From AP-15 sp963774345 (GTDB lineage Bacteria > Pseudomonadota > Alphaproteobacteria > ATCC43930 > CGMCC-115725), in NCBI GenBank assembly GCA_963774345.1, contig CAVZFB010000038.1:434001-498000 (forward strand): a stretch of DNA of 64,000 nt, given 5' to 3'. Position 1 is the first letter of the stretch; each line of letters starts with the position of its first letter. This document shows, one piece after another, positions 26,618 through 35,711 of the stretch. The translations under genes and the position numbers were made by a program. The notes beneath the pieces were generated by a model, which made no database searches, was not told where the DNA came from, and saw nothing but the letters and a program-made list of their open reading frames with translations.

Positions 26618-27019
26618 GTGGATGTCTCTACAACCAATTCAATTTACGGTATTTCAGGGTAACAATCAACCACCTTGGCCGCACCGACGTCGGTTCCACA
26701 GCTCTTCCTTTATCTCAACAAACTCAAGCCTAACGCTATTAAATTCCCGCCAACCCACCCAACCCACCCTCGCCCCGGTTGCTCCATTAAACACGTTGGC
26801 GCGTCGGGGGTCCCGCGGTTGTTGAAGCGGGGGGCGGCTTGGTGTCGAACAGCCGCAACCGTCAGGTCAGCCCCGACGGCTGACCCAGGCGCGCCCGATG
26901 ATTTTCCGCCACCCGTTGTGGTCGGTTGCAGAGCCCGGTGCGTGGCGCAGTTTGCCCTCATTGCTTCGCCGCTCTCAGCGCGTGGGCAGTGAGGCCGGGG
27001 CGAGGGGCTCGCCCTTCCC
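26618..27019. other. Intergenic, about 400 bases
   Basis: No supported gene. It holds C-rich direct repeats (ccaacccacccaacccaccc near 26750-26769). It separates the GNAT/TPR gene from the end of the signalling operon, so a terminator is expected here, but none was recognised with confidence. Confidence 0.4.
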
Positions 27020-27414
27020 TCACAGCCGCCCCCACAACTGGCGGAGTTGGTCGCGGTGGCGTAAGAGCCAGTAGAGGGCGACGAGGGTGTGGCCGTTCTC
27101 GGATGGCGCCAGCGTCGAGCATGGTTTCGAGTTCGGACAGGGTCTTGACCACGACGCGGATGTCTTCGCCCTCTGTGGGCACGCCGTGCACGCCGGTCGC
27201 CAAGGTAGAATTGACGCGGGCACAAAATAGAAAAACGCTTTCGTCCGAGGCGCCGCAAGATGGCAGGTAGCGCTGGCGTTTGCGGCATGCTCCACTCGCC
27301 GGAAAACCGGCGATGGCGAAAGCGGATGACGTCCATCCGCAAAAAGCGCTCGAAGCCTTTGGCTGCCTCGATGATCTCGACGTCGCGATGAGCCGGTGGG
27401 CTAGTTTGGCTCAT
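27020..27414 (-). pseudogene. NUDIX (ADP-ribose pyrophosphatase-like) pseudogene
   Basis: The start at 27414 overlaps the stop of the kinase gene (ATGA), so it was the last gene of that operon. The first ~42 residues (VEIIEAAKGFERFLRMDVIR, then RHRRFSGEWS) are the N-terminus of an ADP-ribose pyrophosphatase-type NUDIX protein. At about 27280 the sequence jumps to QRYLPSCGASDESVFLFCAR and ATGVHGVPTEGEDIRVVVKT, normally about 60 residues later. The missing part includes the whole NUDIX box (GX5EX7REUXEEXGU), so no activity is expected. A further one-base shift at about 27103 precedes the normal end GHTLVALYWLLRHRDQLRQL. Confidence 0.75.
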
Positions 27415-29079
27415 GCAGAAGCGCCGGTGGCGATCGCAGTGGCGGTGGAAGCGACGTTGCGGGGAAGGCGCAGGGTGAATTCGGTAAACTCGCCCGGTTG
27501 ACTGTCGACGGCGACCGAGCCGCCGTGCTCCTGGACCACGATGTCGTAGCTGATCGACAGCCCGAGTCCGGTGCCTTCGCCGGTTGGCTTGGTGGTGAAG
27601 AATGGCTGAAACAATTTGTCTCTGATCTCGGGGGCGATGCCGGTGCCGTTGTCGCGCACCCGCACCTCGATTTCGTCGCCGCGATTGCGGGTCGTGATCG
27701 TCAGTATCGGAGCAAAAGCCGTCTCGCTGCCTTCGCGGCGGCGCTTGTTGACCGCATAAAACGCATTGCCGAACAGGTTCAGGAAGACTTGGGTGAGGTC
27801 CTGCGGGACGGCTTCGAGCGGGCCGATGCTTGGGTCGAGATCGCGCTCCAAGGTGACGTTGAAGCTCTGGTCCTGGGCGCGCGCGCCGTGGAAGGCGAGG
27901 TTGAGAGCTTCCTCGATCAGCGCGTTGAGGTCGCTTTGCCGACGCTCGCCGCTGCCGCCGCGCGAATGCAGCAACATGCTTTTGACGATTTCGTCGGCGC
28001 GCCGCCCATGCTCGGCGATCTTGGCAAGGTTGCCGTCGAGGGTGGTCATCAGCTCATCGAGGTCCTCGGCTCTTGTCCCGTCAGGAGCCGAATTCGACCG
28101 CTTCCTTCAATTCGCCGAGCAATTCGCGCGACAGCTCGGCAAAGTTGTTGACGAAGTTCAGCGGGTTTTTGATTTCGTGTGCGATACCGGCGGTCAGCTG
28201 GCCAAGCGAGGCCATTTTTTCCGCCTGGATCAAATTCGCCTGTGCGGCCTTGAGCTGGTCATGGGCGGCGCGCAACTCGCGCTCGCGTTCGCGCTGCTCA
28301 TCGATCAGTTTGCGCAGCGCGTCGAGGGTATCGCGAAAAGCGGCCAGGGTATGCGCCATGGCGCCGATCTCGTCCGGCCCCGCGGCGGGGATCGAAACGG
28401 CGAGATCGCCGGCGTTAAGACTATTCATCGCGACCACCAGCCGGCGCAACGGAACGGCGATCGACCGCAGCACCAGCAAGGTCAGGATGGCGCCGGCCAG
28501 CACCGCGGCTGAGACCACGATACGCGACACCCGGGTGGCCGCCGCTGCTCCGGTGACGACGCGTTCGCGAGCGGCGACCGCCTCGTGGGTCAGCTCGGCG
28601 ACGGTGGCGGCAAGCAATCGGTTGACGGCGACACCGTGCTCGCTCGCCTGGGCCAACAGCGAGTTGCCGATTACCCGATGGTCGCCGGTGTATTCTTCGA
28701 CCGCCTTGTGCGCGAGCTGTTCGAACTGCACCAGTTCGCCGCGCACCGCGGCTACGGCCTGCGGGCGGTACCTCGCCAGCAAATCGAGATTCTGCTCCAT
28801 GCGGGCGCGGGCTGCGTGGGCGTTGCGCTCGGAGAGCATCAGCAGGCTGACGGCGAGATCGGTCATCCAATAGCGCATCTCGCCAAAGGCGATCTGCGCG
28901 CCGTTCGCCTCTTCGATGACGCCGAGCAGTTCGGCCGCTTTGACCATTCCCGCCGAATTCTCGGCGAGTTCGCGGTTCAGATAGAAATTGGTTCCGACCA
29001 GAACGAAGAGGAGCGCGCTCGACAGCAGAATGAGCCGGGTGCGGATCGTCAGCCGGGCCATCATCTGGGCCACCGCCAC
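27411..29079 (-). CDS. Sensor histidine kinase with HAMP (frameshifted)
   Basis: The GTG at 29079 lies ten bases after the heme-protein stop, with GAGG before it. Order: TM1 (LILLSSALLFVLVGTNFYLN); periplasmic helical sensor ~160 residues; TM2 (VSAAVLAGAILTLLVLRSI); HAMP (PLRRLVVAMNSLNAGDLAVS); coiled coil; HisKA with His in GIAHEIKNPLNFVNNF; then, in another frame from about 28077, the rest of the dimerisation domain (RADEIVKSMLLHSRG) and HATPase (NLFGNAFYAV, DNGTGI, GEGTGLGLSISYDI). One base is extra at the junction after EAVEFG. Corrected length ~555. It likely works with the Tll0287-like heme protein and the response regulator just upstream. Confidence 0.85.
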
Positions 29080-29089
29080 GCCGTCAGCC

Positions 29090-29869
29090 TCAGCGAAACA
29101 GCGTGATGCTCATCACGCCGCCGAGGTCGCCGAGCTTGCGGCCCTCTTTTGGATAGCCGGTAATGTCGAGTTCACCCTTCGGCGTACCGTGACAGGCAAG
29201 ACAAGACTGCGTGTAATATTCGGGAACCGCGATGCGATACGCCATGCGCCTGTCGATGTCTACAGTGGCGGAATAGGGTTGGCCACGCGGCCAATCGGGA
29301 CTGAGGAGCTTGGTCTCGATGACCTCGGTTTCCCATGCGTCAGGCAGTGCCTTGCGGTTGCGGACAAGATCGAGTGGCGCGGTGACCTTGATTTCAGCTT
29401 CACCCTTTGCCAAGCCGTTGAAGGATTCACTGACGAGCCGCCCAAACACCGCGGGGATCAGGCCCTTGAACCCGATTCCCTTCTCGTTGATCGTCATCTG
29501 ATTGTCGTCCATCACCGCGACGATCGCGTTCATCATCGCGCGCATCAGGCGTCCCTTGCGCGAGGCCGGATCGATCGTCGTCGGATCGATGCCGGTTGTC
29601 CTCTGATAGCGCTTTATCGCGTCGGCCAGCACTTTCTGGCCGGTTAAATGCTTGTCGCCGAGCGCGGGATCATTGATCAGCGCCTCGTTGTCGGAGATCA
29701 CCGTTCGCGCGTCGCGCAGCATTTCGGACAGGTTCTCGGCGATGACGGCGTCTTTGTCGGCCGACGGGGTGTCGCCCAGGGCCGATGATGGCGCCAAACC
29801 GGCAACGAGCAGGACGAGCATCGCGGCGGTCGGTCCCGCCAACCATTTTTGCGTGCTTGCCGCTGTCAT
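29090..29869 (-). CDS. Tll0287-like c-type heme sensor (DUF3365)
   Basis: About 259 residues from the ATG at 29869; a signal peptide (AAMLVLLVAGLAPSSALG) sends it to the periplasm. The DUF3365/Tll0287-like domain follows, with AIVAVMDDNQMTINEKGIGF, NPxxPxNxAD-type region LLSPDWPRGQPY, and one c-heme motif SCLACHG preceded by AVPEYYTQ; the C-terminus (KLGDLGGVMSITLF) is family-typical. The domain is PAS-like and is found alone or fused to kinases, where heme may sense redox state or NO. Here it is a free protein encoded ten bases before the kinase gene, a likely input partner. Confidence 0.8.
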   Translation of the reverse strand: MTAASTQKWLAGPTAAMLVLLVAGLAPSSALGDTPSADKDAVIAENLSEMLRDARTVISDNEALINDPALGDKHLTGQKVLADAIKRYQRTTGIDPTTIDPASRKGRLMRAMMNAIVAVMDDNQMTINEKGIGFKGLIPAVFGRLVSESFNGLAKGEAEIKVTAPLDLVRNRKALPDAWETEVIETKLLSPDWPRGQPYSATVDIDRRMAYRIAVPEYYTQSCLACHGTPKGELDITGYPKEGRKLGDLGGVMSITLFR

Positions 29870-29972
29870 CTTCCTGCACCCTGCCATTGCTTGACGCAAC
29901 TGAGCACACGCGCTGCGGGAGACGCAACAAATTCGGGGCAACATGTTGGTCGACGGGATCCGCGAACGCCGG

Positions 29973-30365
29973 TCATGCATTCGGCGAGCGCGGGATCAGC
30001 TCCGCCAGATGCTGCTTCAGCCGATCGAAATCGACCGGTTTGGCAAGAAAAGCGGCGGCGCCAAGCTCCTTCGCGGTTCGCATGCGCTCGTCATCGCCAT
30101 AAGCCGTCACCATGACGACTGGCAGTTCCGGCCGGCGATGCTTGATCTCGCGCAACAGCGCCAGCCCGTCCATCCCGGGCATGTTGATGTCCGAGAGGAT
30201 CACGATTAGCTCCGGGCCGAGCTCAGCGAGGCGGAGCAACCCTTCCTCCGCTGAAGCCGCGAAGTGCAGAACATATTGCCCCTGGCGCACCTCGTGGCGA
30301 AAGCGCTGGCGAAAGAGATCCGGCAGATCGGGCTCGTCGTCGACGATCAGAATGCTGAACCCCAT
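29973..30365 (-). CDS. Single-domain response regulator
   Basis: 130 residues with GGAGG seven bases before the ATG at 30365. It is a lone receiver: acidic pocket in ILIVDDEPD, phospho-acceptor Asp59 in VILSDINMPG, Thr in MVTAYGDDE and Lys109 in FLAKPVDFD. There is no output domain, so it would act by protein contact or phosphotransfer like CheY. It precedes the heme protein and kinase genes on the same strand. Confidence 0.85.
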   Translation of the reverse strand: MGFSILIVDDEPDLPDLFRQRFRHEVRQGQYVLHFAASAEEGLLRLAELGPELIVILSDINMPGMDGLALLREIKHRRPELPVVMVTAYGDDERMRTAKELGAAAFLAKPVDFDRLKQHLAELIPRSPNA

Positions 30366-30397
30366 ACGCTTGCCTCCAATCGGCGGCGCCATGCCGG

Positions 30398-30733
30398 TCA
30401 AACGATCCGCCCGTCGAGGACGGCGTCGGGCGAGCGGCTTTCGATCTCGACGACCCAGAGGTCCGGATCGCGTTGGCGCTGCCGGGCGATATAGGTATCG
30501 GCGTCGGCCTCGATAACCGGGACGGCGCCGGTGGCCCGCATCCACAACAACTCGCCGTCCGGTCCGCGGGCTTGGGCAAGCACCGAGCAGCCGTCGTCCC
30601 GGCTGTTGAGTTTGATCAGGATGGCGCCCGAATCCCCATCGCCGCGCGCCACCACTGCCACCGCGACGGCGGCAAGATCGCAGCGCCGGACCAGCGCCTT
30701 GACCCATATCCCAGTTTTGAGTCGCGCTTCCAT
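30398..30733 (-). CDS. DUF1491 family protein
   Basis: 111 residues: MEARLKTGIWVKALVRRCDL, VVARGDGDSGAILIKLNSRD and a C-terminal YIARQRQRDPDLWVVEIESR. This is the DUF1491 pattern, nearly limited to Alphaproteobacteria; the function is unknown. It lies between the two signalling pairs, 25 bases after one kinase and 32 before the next regulator, so it shares their transcript. Confidence 0.8.
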   Translation of the reverse strand: MEARLKTGIWVKALVRRCDLAAVAVAVVARGDGDSGAILIKLNSRDDGCSVLAQARGPDGELLWMRATGAVPVIEADADTYIARQRQRDPDLWVVEIESRSPDAVLDGRIV

Positions 30734-30758
30734 AGGGGGATGTCGAGGGATCGCCGCC

Positions 30759-32327
30759 TCAGCCGCGGCCAGGCGCCAGCGGCAGCCGGATATGAATTCT
30801 CAATCCCTGTGGAATCCGGTTCTCGGCCGCGATCGTGCCGTCCATCGCCTCGACGTTGCGCCGCGCGATCCACAGCCCGATCCCGAAATAGGTTGCCGCC
30901 GCCTCGTCCGCGACTTCACCCGTCGCATCGGCACGGCGCTCGGAATAGTAGCGTTCGAAGATGCGCTCGAGCTGCTGCTCGGGCACGCCGGGGCCACGGT
31001 CCGAAACAGTCAGATGGGCGAAGCTGCCGTCATGGGTCAGATGGACCAGGATCTCGCCGCCCGGTGGTGAGAACGAGACGGCGTTGTCGATCAGATTGTC
31101 GAGGACGGTCTCGATCATCGCTTCGCTGCCGAGAACATAGAGGCCGGGCAGCAGATCCGCAGTGATCGTCAAATCCCGGCTGGCCAGCACAATCGTGACG
31201 TCGCGGCTGTCGAGAATGGCGGATCGGTTTTGGATCATCCTGCCGATGACGCGTCCGAGATCGACCGGAACTAGCGGCTCGTCGATCAGATCGGCGGTTG
31301 CCTCGTCGAGCTCCCGCGCGGAGGCGACGAGCCCGTCGAGCCGGTCGAGCGCATGCTCGACGACGCCGATCGCCCGTCGGACGCGGTTATTGTCCTCCGG
31401 TAAGGCGCGCCGCAGCGGTTCGAGCGATTGCCGGATGACCGCGATCGGCGTCTTGAAGGCGTGGGCGTTGTCTTCGGCCGTCTGCCGGATTTCGGCGGCG
31501 GAGCGGTGGAGCGCGTCAACCATACGGTCGAACTCGGCAGCGACCTCGGCCAGCTCAGGCACATCGGCGCGGGCGCCGAACGACCCGGCATCGGGCCCCT
31601 GGTCGCGAATGCGCCGCGCCCGCCGGGCGAAACGGCGCAGTCCGCCGCGCACGCTCAACAAGGTCGAAAACGTGATCGCCGCCATCGCCAGATAGATCAC
31701 CGCTGCGATTCGTACCGGCGGCGTCGCCCAATAGGGCTGGCCGAAATGCGCCGAGGGAAAGGCGTCCTGGGAAAACGAGGAGACTACCGCCCAGCAGCCC
31801 GCCGCCGTCGCCAGCGGGGTCACTGCGGTCACGATTTCGGCGCCGCCGGTGGGCCGATGATAGATCAGCGAAAACGGCATCTCGCCTCGGCAATTCTGGG
31901 CAAGGCGGTCGAGCACGCCCTGTTGCGCTAGGGTATCCCGCTCGGCTTGGAGGTTGGCGTGCTCGACCGTGGGCCACGACGCTACATAGTAAAAACCATC
32001 GCCGCCAGCGCCCGCAGGGGCCAGCAACAGCTTGATCGTCGTCACCTCGCCGGCGAAGCGGGCGAGGGTGGAGCCGAGCTGGGGCAAGCTGTCGATGTCG
32101 GCGGTTTGCAGCAACGGCAGCAAGGACTGGCTGATCACACGCCCTTCGTCACGCACGCTACGCAGCAGCAGCTCTTGGCTTTCCTCATAGGCGTTGCGGA
32201 ATTCGATGTAGAGAAAAACCGGGACGAGCAGAAAGATAACCGCGAGCAAGCCCGTCTTGGTGGTCAGCGACCACGCCCAGCGCAGGCCGCGCCGTGACCT
32301 AGTTTGGTCCGGTCCAGCGGTATCCAA
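30759..32327 (-). CDS. Sensor histidine kinase, PhoQ-like H-box
   Basis: About 522 residues. The start is uncertain: no ATG or GTG lies between the regulator's stop and TM1, and a TTG at 32327 inside the regulator gene is taken. TM1 (LLAVIFLLVPVFLYIEF), a periplasmic domain of ~190 residues, TM2 (RIAAVIYLAMAAITFSTLLS), HAMP-like linker, then a HisKA helix with NAHAFKTPIAVIRQ, where the His-x-x-Lys-Thr-Pro order resembles PhoQ-type kinases. HATPase: NLIDNAVSFSPPG, DRGPGV, YFGIGLWIARR. It forms a pair with the overlapping OmpR-type regulator gene upstream. Confidence 0.85.
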   Translation of the reverse strand: MDTAGPDQTRSRRGLRWAWSLTTKTGLLAVIFLLVPVFLYIEFRNAYEESQELLLRSVRDEGRVISQSLLPLLQTADIDSLPQLGSTLARFAGEVTTIKLLLAPAGAGGDGFYYVASWPTVEHANLQAERDTLAQQGVLDRLAQNCRGEMPFSLIYHRPTGGAEIVTAVTPLATAAGCWAVVSSFSQDAFPSAHFGQPYWATPPVRIAAVIYLAMAAITFSTLLSVRGGLRRFARRARRIRDQGPDAGSFGARADVPELAEVAAEFDRMVDALHRSAAEIRQTAEDNAHAFKTPIAVIRQSLEPLRRALPEDNNRVRRAIGVVEHALDRLDGLVASARELDEATADLIDEPLVPVDLGRVIGRMIQNRSAILDSRDVTIVLASRDLTITADLLPGLYVLGSEAMIETVLDNLIDNAVSFSPPGGEILVHLTHDGSFAHLTVSDRGPGVPEQQLERIFERYYSERRADATGEVADEAAATYFGIGLWIARRNVEAMDGTIAAENRIPQGLRIHIRLPLAPGRG

Positions 32328-33018
32328 AGCCGGCGTAGTTATGGATGTGGTCGAAATCGGGATCGGTGTCGCGGAACTTCTTGCGGATACGCTTGATGAA
32401 GGTGCGGACATTGGCGCGGTACCCCTCTGCCCCATGACCGGCGACGAAGTCCTTGCCGTGCACGAGATCATAGATCTCGCGATAGCCGACGTCCTGCCCT
32501 GCCTTCTCGGCGAGAAGCGCCAGGATCTTGAACTCGGTCAAGGTCAGCTCGACCGTGTCCCCGGCCCACAGCGCGCGACTGATATCAAAGCGCAGTTCAA
32601 GCCGGCCGAGCGTCAGCGCGTCGGGCCGTGGCGGCTCGGCATCGGCGGCGGGTCGCGCGCCTTCGGTTATCAGCCGCAGGCGTCTGACGAGGATCGGCAG
32701 GCGTCGCGACTTGTCGATGAAATCGACCGCACCGCCGGCGAGCGCCGCCTCTTCGTAGATGTCGTCGGAAAGTGCCGTCAAAAAGATCACCGGGAGCGCG
32801 ATCCCACGCCCTCGCAGGTTTCGCAGCACCTCTATGCCGGTAAACTGCGGCATGCGCCAATCGAGCAGCATCGCGTCGGCGCCACCGCCGTGTTCGAGAT
32901 AGGCGAGCGCGTCGCGGCCATTGTCGAAGCTGGTGACTTCGTACCCTTCATCGATCAGGTTGAGGCCGAGCGATTCGCGGAAATCGTCATCGTCGTCGAC
33001 GAGAAGAAGATGCGGCAT
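32299..33018 (-). CDS. OmpR-type response regulator
   Basis: 239 residues from an ATG at 33018. Receiver: LLLVDDDDDFRE, phospho-acceptor Asp53 in AMLLDWRMPQ, Thr in IFLTALSDD, Lys103 in DFIDKSRR. C-terminal winged helix: LTLTEFKILALLAEKAGQDV, RANVRTFIKRIRKKFRDTDP and the hairpin YAGFGYRW. It would bind DNA on phosphorylation by the kinase encoded directly after it (28-base overlap). The ribosome site is poor. Confidence 0.9.
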   Translation of the reverse strand: MPHLLLVDDDDDFRESLGLNLIDEGYEVTSFDNGRDALAYLEHGGGADAMLLDWRMPQFTGIEVLRNLRGRGIALPVIFLTALSDDIYEEAALAGGAVDFIDKSRRLPILVRRLRLITEGARPAADAEPPRPDALTLGRLELRFDISRALWAGDTVELTLTEFKILALLAEKAGQDVGYREIYDLVHGKDFVAGHGAEGYRANVRTFIKRIRKKFRDTDPDFDHIHNYAGFGYRWTGPN

Positions 33019-33031
33019 CGGAGGAGGGGCC

Positions 33032-33592
33032 CTAGCTCTTGCTGGCGACGAGCGACCGCAGGCAAACCTGCTGCTGGGCCGGGTCGGCGGCATCGCCCTT
33101 GAACGCGTAATGCAGGGTTCGCATCTTGCCGCTGCGTAGGTCGAGGTAGAAAAACAGCTCGAGTTCGCAAGAGGCGCTGCGATAGCGCCAGACCGTCGCA
33201 GGCGGCGCCTCCGACTGCTCGGTCGCGGACCCAAAGAGCTGCTTTGCCGCCGGTTGATCGAGCCCAATCAGTTTGCTCGGCCGTGGCGGCAGCGAAACCG
33301 CCTCGGGGGCGCGCGTCGCCGATTCCGGTCCGGCCATCGCCAGTGCCTCGTCGTTCGCGTCGGAACCTGAGGCGTCGTCGGCTGGCGGCGTCGGCTTGTG
33401 CTCCGGGACTGGAAAGACGCGGTGCCGCGGCGCTGGCCGCGGCGTCGGCGGTAGTGGGGGCGGGACCGCTGCGATTTGCGGTGCGGGCGCGGGCGGCTTT
33501 TCGGCGCAGCAGGTAAGGATGCCGATCCCCAAACTCATCAGAGCTGGATAGATCACCCAACGTCGCTGCTCAATCCACGTCGCTCCAGCCAC
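33032..33592 (-). CDS. Pro-rich lipoprotein-like protein
   Basis: 186 residues from a GTG at 33592. A hydrophobic start (YPALMSLGIGILTCC) may be a lipoprotein signal with Cys after LTC. A ~60-residue Pro/Ala/Asp-rich linker follows, then a domain (LIGLDQPAAKQLFGSATEQS, TVWRYRSASCELELFFYLDL, MRTLHYAFKGDA) of the SmpA/OmlA-like kind seen in envelope lipoproteins that monitor or bind partners. It is 13 bases ahead of the response regulator gene and is the first gene of the signalling operon, suggesting an accessory envelope input. Confidence 0.65.
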   Translation of the reverse strand: MAGATWIEQRRWVIYPALMSLGIGILTCCAEKPPAPAPQIAAVPPPLPPTPRPAPRHRVFPVPEHKPTPPADDASGSDANDEALAMAGPESATRAPEAVSLPPRPSKLIGLDQPAAKQLFGSATEQSEAPPATVWRYRSASCELELFFYLDLRSGKMRTLHYAFKGDAADPAQQQVCLRSLVASKS

Positions 33593-33639
33593 GATTCAAC
33601 CCGGCGCCCTCGTCGTTTCGGCCCTAAATATAACACAGA

Positions 33640-34095
33640 TTAACGACGCGCCAGCCTCTCGATTGCTCCGATATCACCGTCCCGGTAGATCACCACCAGC
33701 TGGCGATCATTCAGCAGGATATAGGTTTGGTCGCCATGATCGCAGTGAAGCTGTGCCACCGGATAGGTCGGTGCGACGAGCAGTTCGGATAAATTCTTGC
33801 CTAGTCCGGGTTGGCGGGAAACGAGTGCGGTCAGCTTCTGGCTGTTCCAAGTGGCATAGGCAAACCCGAAAACACCGCCGCACACGGCGTTGCCGAGCGC
33901 GGTGCTCTGGCCGTTCGGCTGGCTTACTACAACCGTGTCCGGGCGGATGGTGATCGCGTCGTTGTCCGCATTGGCCCAGGTCCCGAGGAATGGATTTTGC
34001 ACCTGCGGTTGTGGGGCGGCGCAGGCGACTTGCACGAGTAGGCTCAGCATCAAAATGGCGCGTGGGGAGGGCTGTCGGCCTCGGCAATTGGACAC
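33640..34095 (-). CDS. Small secreted lipoprotein, hypothetical
   Basis: A GTG at 34095 with AGGGGCGAAGC in front is preferred to the ORF's first codon at 34131. A signal AILMLSLLVQVACAAPQ ends in a possible lipobox (VQVAC). The mature part reads as a small beta domain: NPFLGTWANADNDAITIRPD, GGVFGFAYATWNSQKLTALV and QTYILLNDRQLVVIYRDGDI. The opening FLGTWAN resembles lipocalin-like small domains, but no family is certain. Confidence 0.55.
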   Translation of the reverse strand: MSNCRGRQPSPRAILMLSLLVQVACAAPQPQVQNPFLGTWANADNDAITIRPDTVVVSQPNGQSTALGNAVCGGVFGFAYATWNSQKLTALVSRQPGLGKNLSELLVAPTYPVAQLHCDHGDQTYILLNDRQLVVIYRDGDIGAIERLARR

Positions 34096-34293
34096 GCTTC
34101 GCCCCTGTTGCGACCTGGATCGAGCCAGCATATCGCCAATGTCGCTGCGGCGCGACAGGGGGCGCTAGCTCGGCGGTTGCGATCGAACACGCCGTCGTTC
34201 CGCAGAGGTCAAAGACGAACTAGCGACGCGGCTTGACGTCCGAACGGGCCGAGGCCACGCTGATCGCATGAAGGACGCTGCGGAGTATGAGCG

Positions 34294-35553
34294 ATGAAGC
34301 TGATGTGGTTTCACCTGATGCCGTACACGGAATTGCCGGACGATTTCCGCGAGAAGCATCCCTCGGTGTGGGTCGACATCCACTCCTCGCTGTTCGACCC
34401 GCGGCGCGCCCATCACATGTACAACGACTTCATGGACGAGCTCGAATTCGCCGCCGAATGCGGGTTCGACGCGGTCTGCGTCAACGAGCACCATTCGAAC
34501 GGCTACGGGCTGATGCCGTCGCCCAACCTGATCGCTTCCTCGCTCGCCCGTAGGACAAGCGACGTTGCCCTGTGCGTGATGGGCAATTCCTTGGCGCTGT
34601 ACAACCCGCCGACCCGGGTGGCCGAAGAATTTGCGATGATCGACGTGATCTCGGGTGGGCGGCTGATCGCCGGCTTCCCGGTCGGCACGCCGATGGACAC
34701 CTGCTTTGCCTATGGCCAGAACCCATCGAGTCTGCGCGAGCGCTATCACGAAGGCCACGATCTGGTGTTGCGTGCCTGGACCGAGCCGGACACCTTCGCC
34801 TTCAACGGCCGCTTCAACCAGCAGCGCTACGTCAACATCTGGCCGCGTCCGGTGCAGAAGCCGCACCCGCCGATCTGGATTCCCGGCGGCGGCTCGGTCG
34901 AGACTTGGCAGTGGTGCGCCCAGATGGATTACGTCTACGCCTACCTGTCCTATTTCGGCTTCAAGGACGGGCGCGCCACGATGCAGGGCTTCTGGGACGA
35001 GATGGCGCGGCTTGGGAAGGACCGGAACCCGTACCGTGCCGGCTTTCTGCAATTCGTCGGCGTTGCCGAGAACCGCGACGAGGCGATGCGTCTCTACAAG
35101 GAGCCGGCCGAATATTTTTATGGCCGCTGCCTGCGGGTCGACCCGCGCTGGGCGATGCCGCCCGGCTATATCACCGAGGCGACGCAGCGCGCCGGCATCC
35201 AGGGCCAGATCGGCCGCGCCGCCAGCCTCGACGCCCGGCAAAAGGCCCGCGCGACGACCGATATCAGCGACATCGTCGACCGTGGCTATGTCATCGTCGG
35301 CTCGCCCGACGAGGTCGTCGAACAGCTGACCGAGGTCGCGACCGACCTCAATGTCGGCCATCTGATGCTGTTATTGCAGTTCGGCAGCATGGGCAAGGAG
35401 CTGGCGGCCTACAACACCAAGCTCTTCGCCGACCGCGTATTGCCGCAGCTCAAGGGCCTGTTCTCCGAATGGGAAGACCGCTGGTGGCCGCAGCCAATGG
35501 CCCGAGCCGAGCGCGCCGCCGTTCAGCCGCCGTTGCTCGCCGCCGCGGAGTAG
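34294..35553 (+). CDS. Luciferase-like (LLM) flavin-dependent oxidoreductase
   Basis: 419 residues, ATG at 34294 with GGAGTATGAGCG. A bacterial luciferase-like TIM barrel: MKLMWFHLMPYTELPDDFRE, ECGFDAVCVNEHHSNGYGL (metal/flavin-site region), GRLIAGFPVGTPMDT, RERYHEGHDLVLRAW, KPHPPIWIPGGGSVETWQW. The enzyme would use reduced FMN or F420 with O2 to oxidise or cleave a small organic compound. No flavin reductase is adjacent. Its last ~50 coding bases reappear in decayed form at 36290. Confidence 0.85.
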   Translation: MKLMWFHLMPYTELPDDFREKHPSVWVDIHSSLFDPRRAHHMYNDFMDELEFAAECGFDAVCVNEHHSNGYGLMPSPNLIASSLARRTSDVALCVMGNSLALYNPPTRVAEEFAMIDVISGGRLIAGFPVGTPMDTCFAYGQNPSSLRERYHEGHDLVLRAWTEPDTFAFNGRFNQQRYVNIWPRPVQKPHPPIWIPGGGSVETWQWCAQMDYVYAYLSYFGFKDGRATMQGFWDEMARLGKDRNPYRAGFLQFVGVAENRDEAMRLYKEPAEYFYGRCLRVDPRWAMPPGYITEATQRAGIQGQIGRAASLDARQKARATTDISDIVDRGYVIVGSPDEVVEQLTEVATDLNVGHLMLLLQFGSMGKELAAYNTKLFADRVLPQLKGLFSEWEDRWWPQPMARAERAAVQPPLLAAAE

Positions 35554-35575
35554 CGAGAAGTCGTCGTGCCCATCG

Positions 35576-35662
35576 GTAGGGTGGGTTGAGCTCAGCGAAA
35601 CCCGTCACCTTGCCTCGTTTGAAAATCATCGGCGGGTTTCGCGGTTGCTCAACCCACCCTAC
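35576..35662. repeat. Palindromic intergenic element, 15-bp perfect arms
   Basis: GTAGGGTGGGTTGAG at 35576-35590 is matched by its exact reverse complement at 35648-35662, with inner pairing (GCGAAACCCG and CGGGTTTCGC). This GTAGGGTGGGTT palindrome recurs in the intergenic DNA of many bacteria. It may form a large hairpin and could end transcription of the LLM gene. Confidence 0.8.
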
Positions 35663-35711
35663 GTGCTAATTGCTTTCATATTGGAGTGAGTGATTTGAAA
35701 AAGGGAGAACT

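Noticed and set aside
27411..28080. Independent soluble kinase domain gene
   Set aside because: It begins mid-domain with no ribosome site and directly continues the upstream kinase after a one-base shift.
34572..35579. Arg-rich frame inside the LLM gene
   Set aside because: Shadow frame; the luciferase-like frame explains the DNA.
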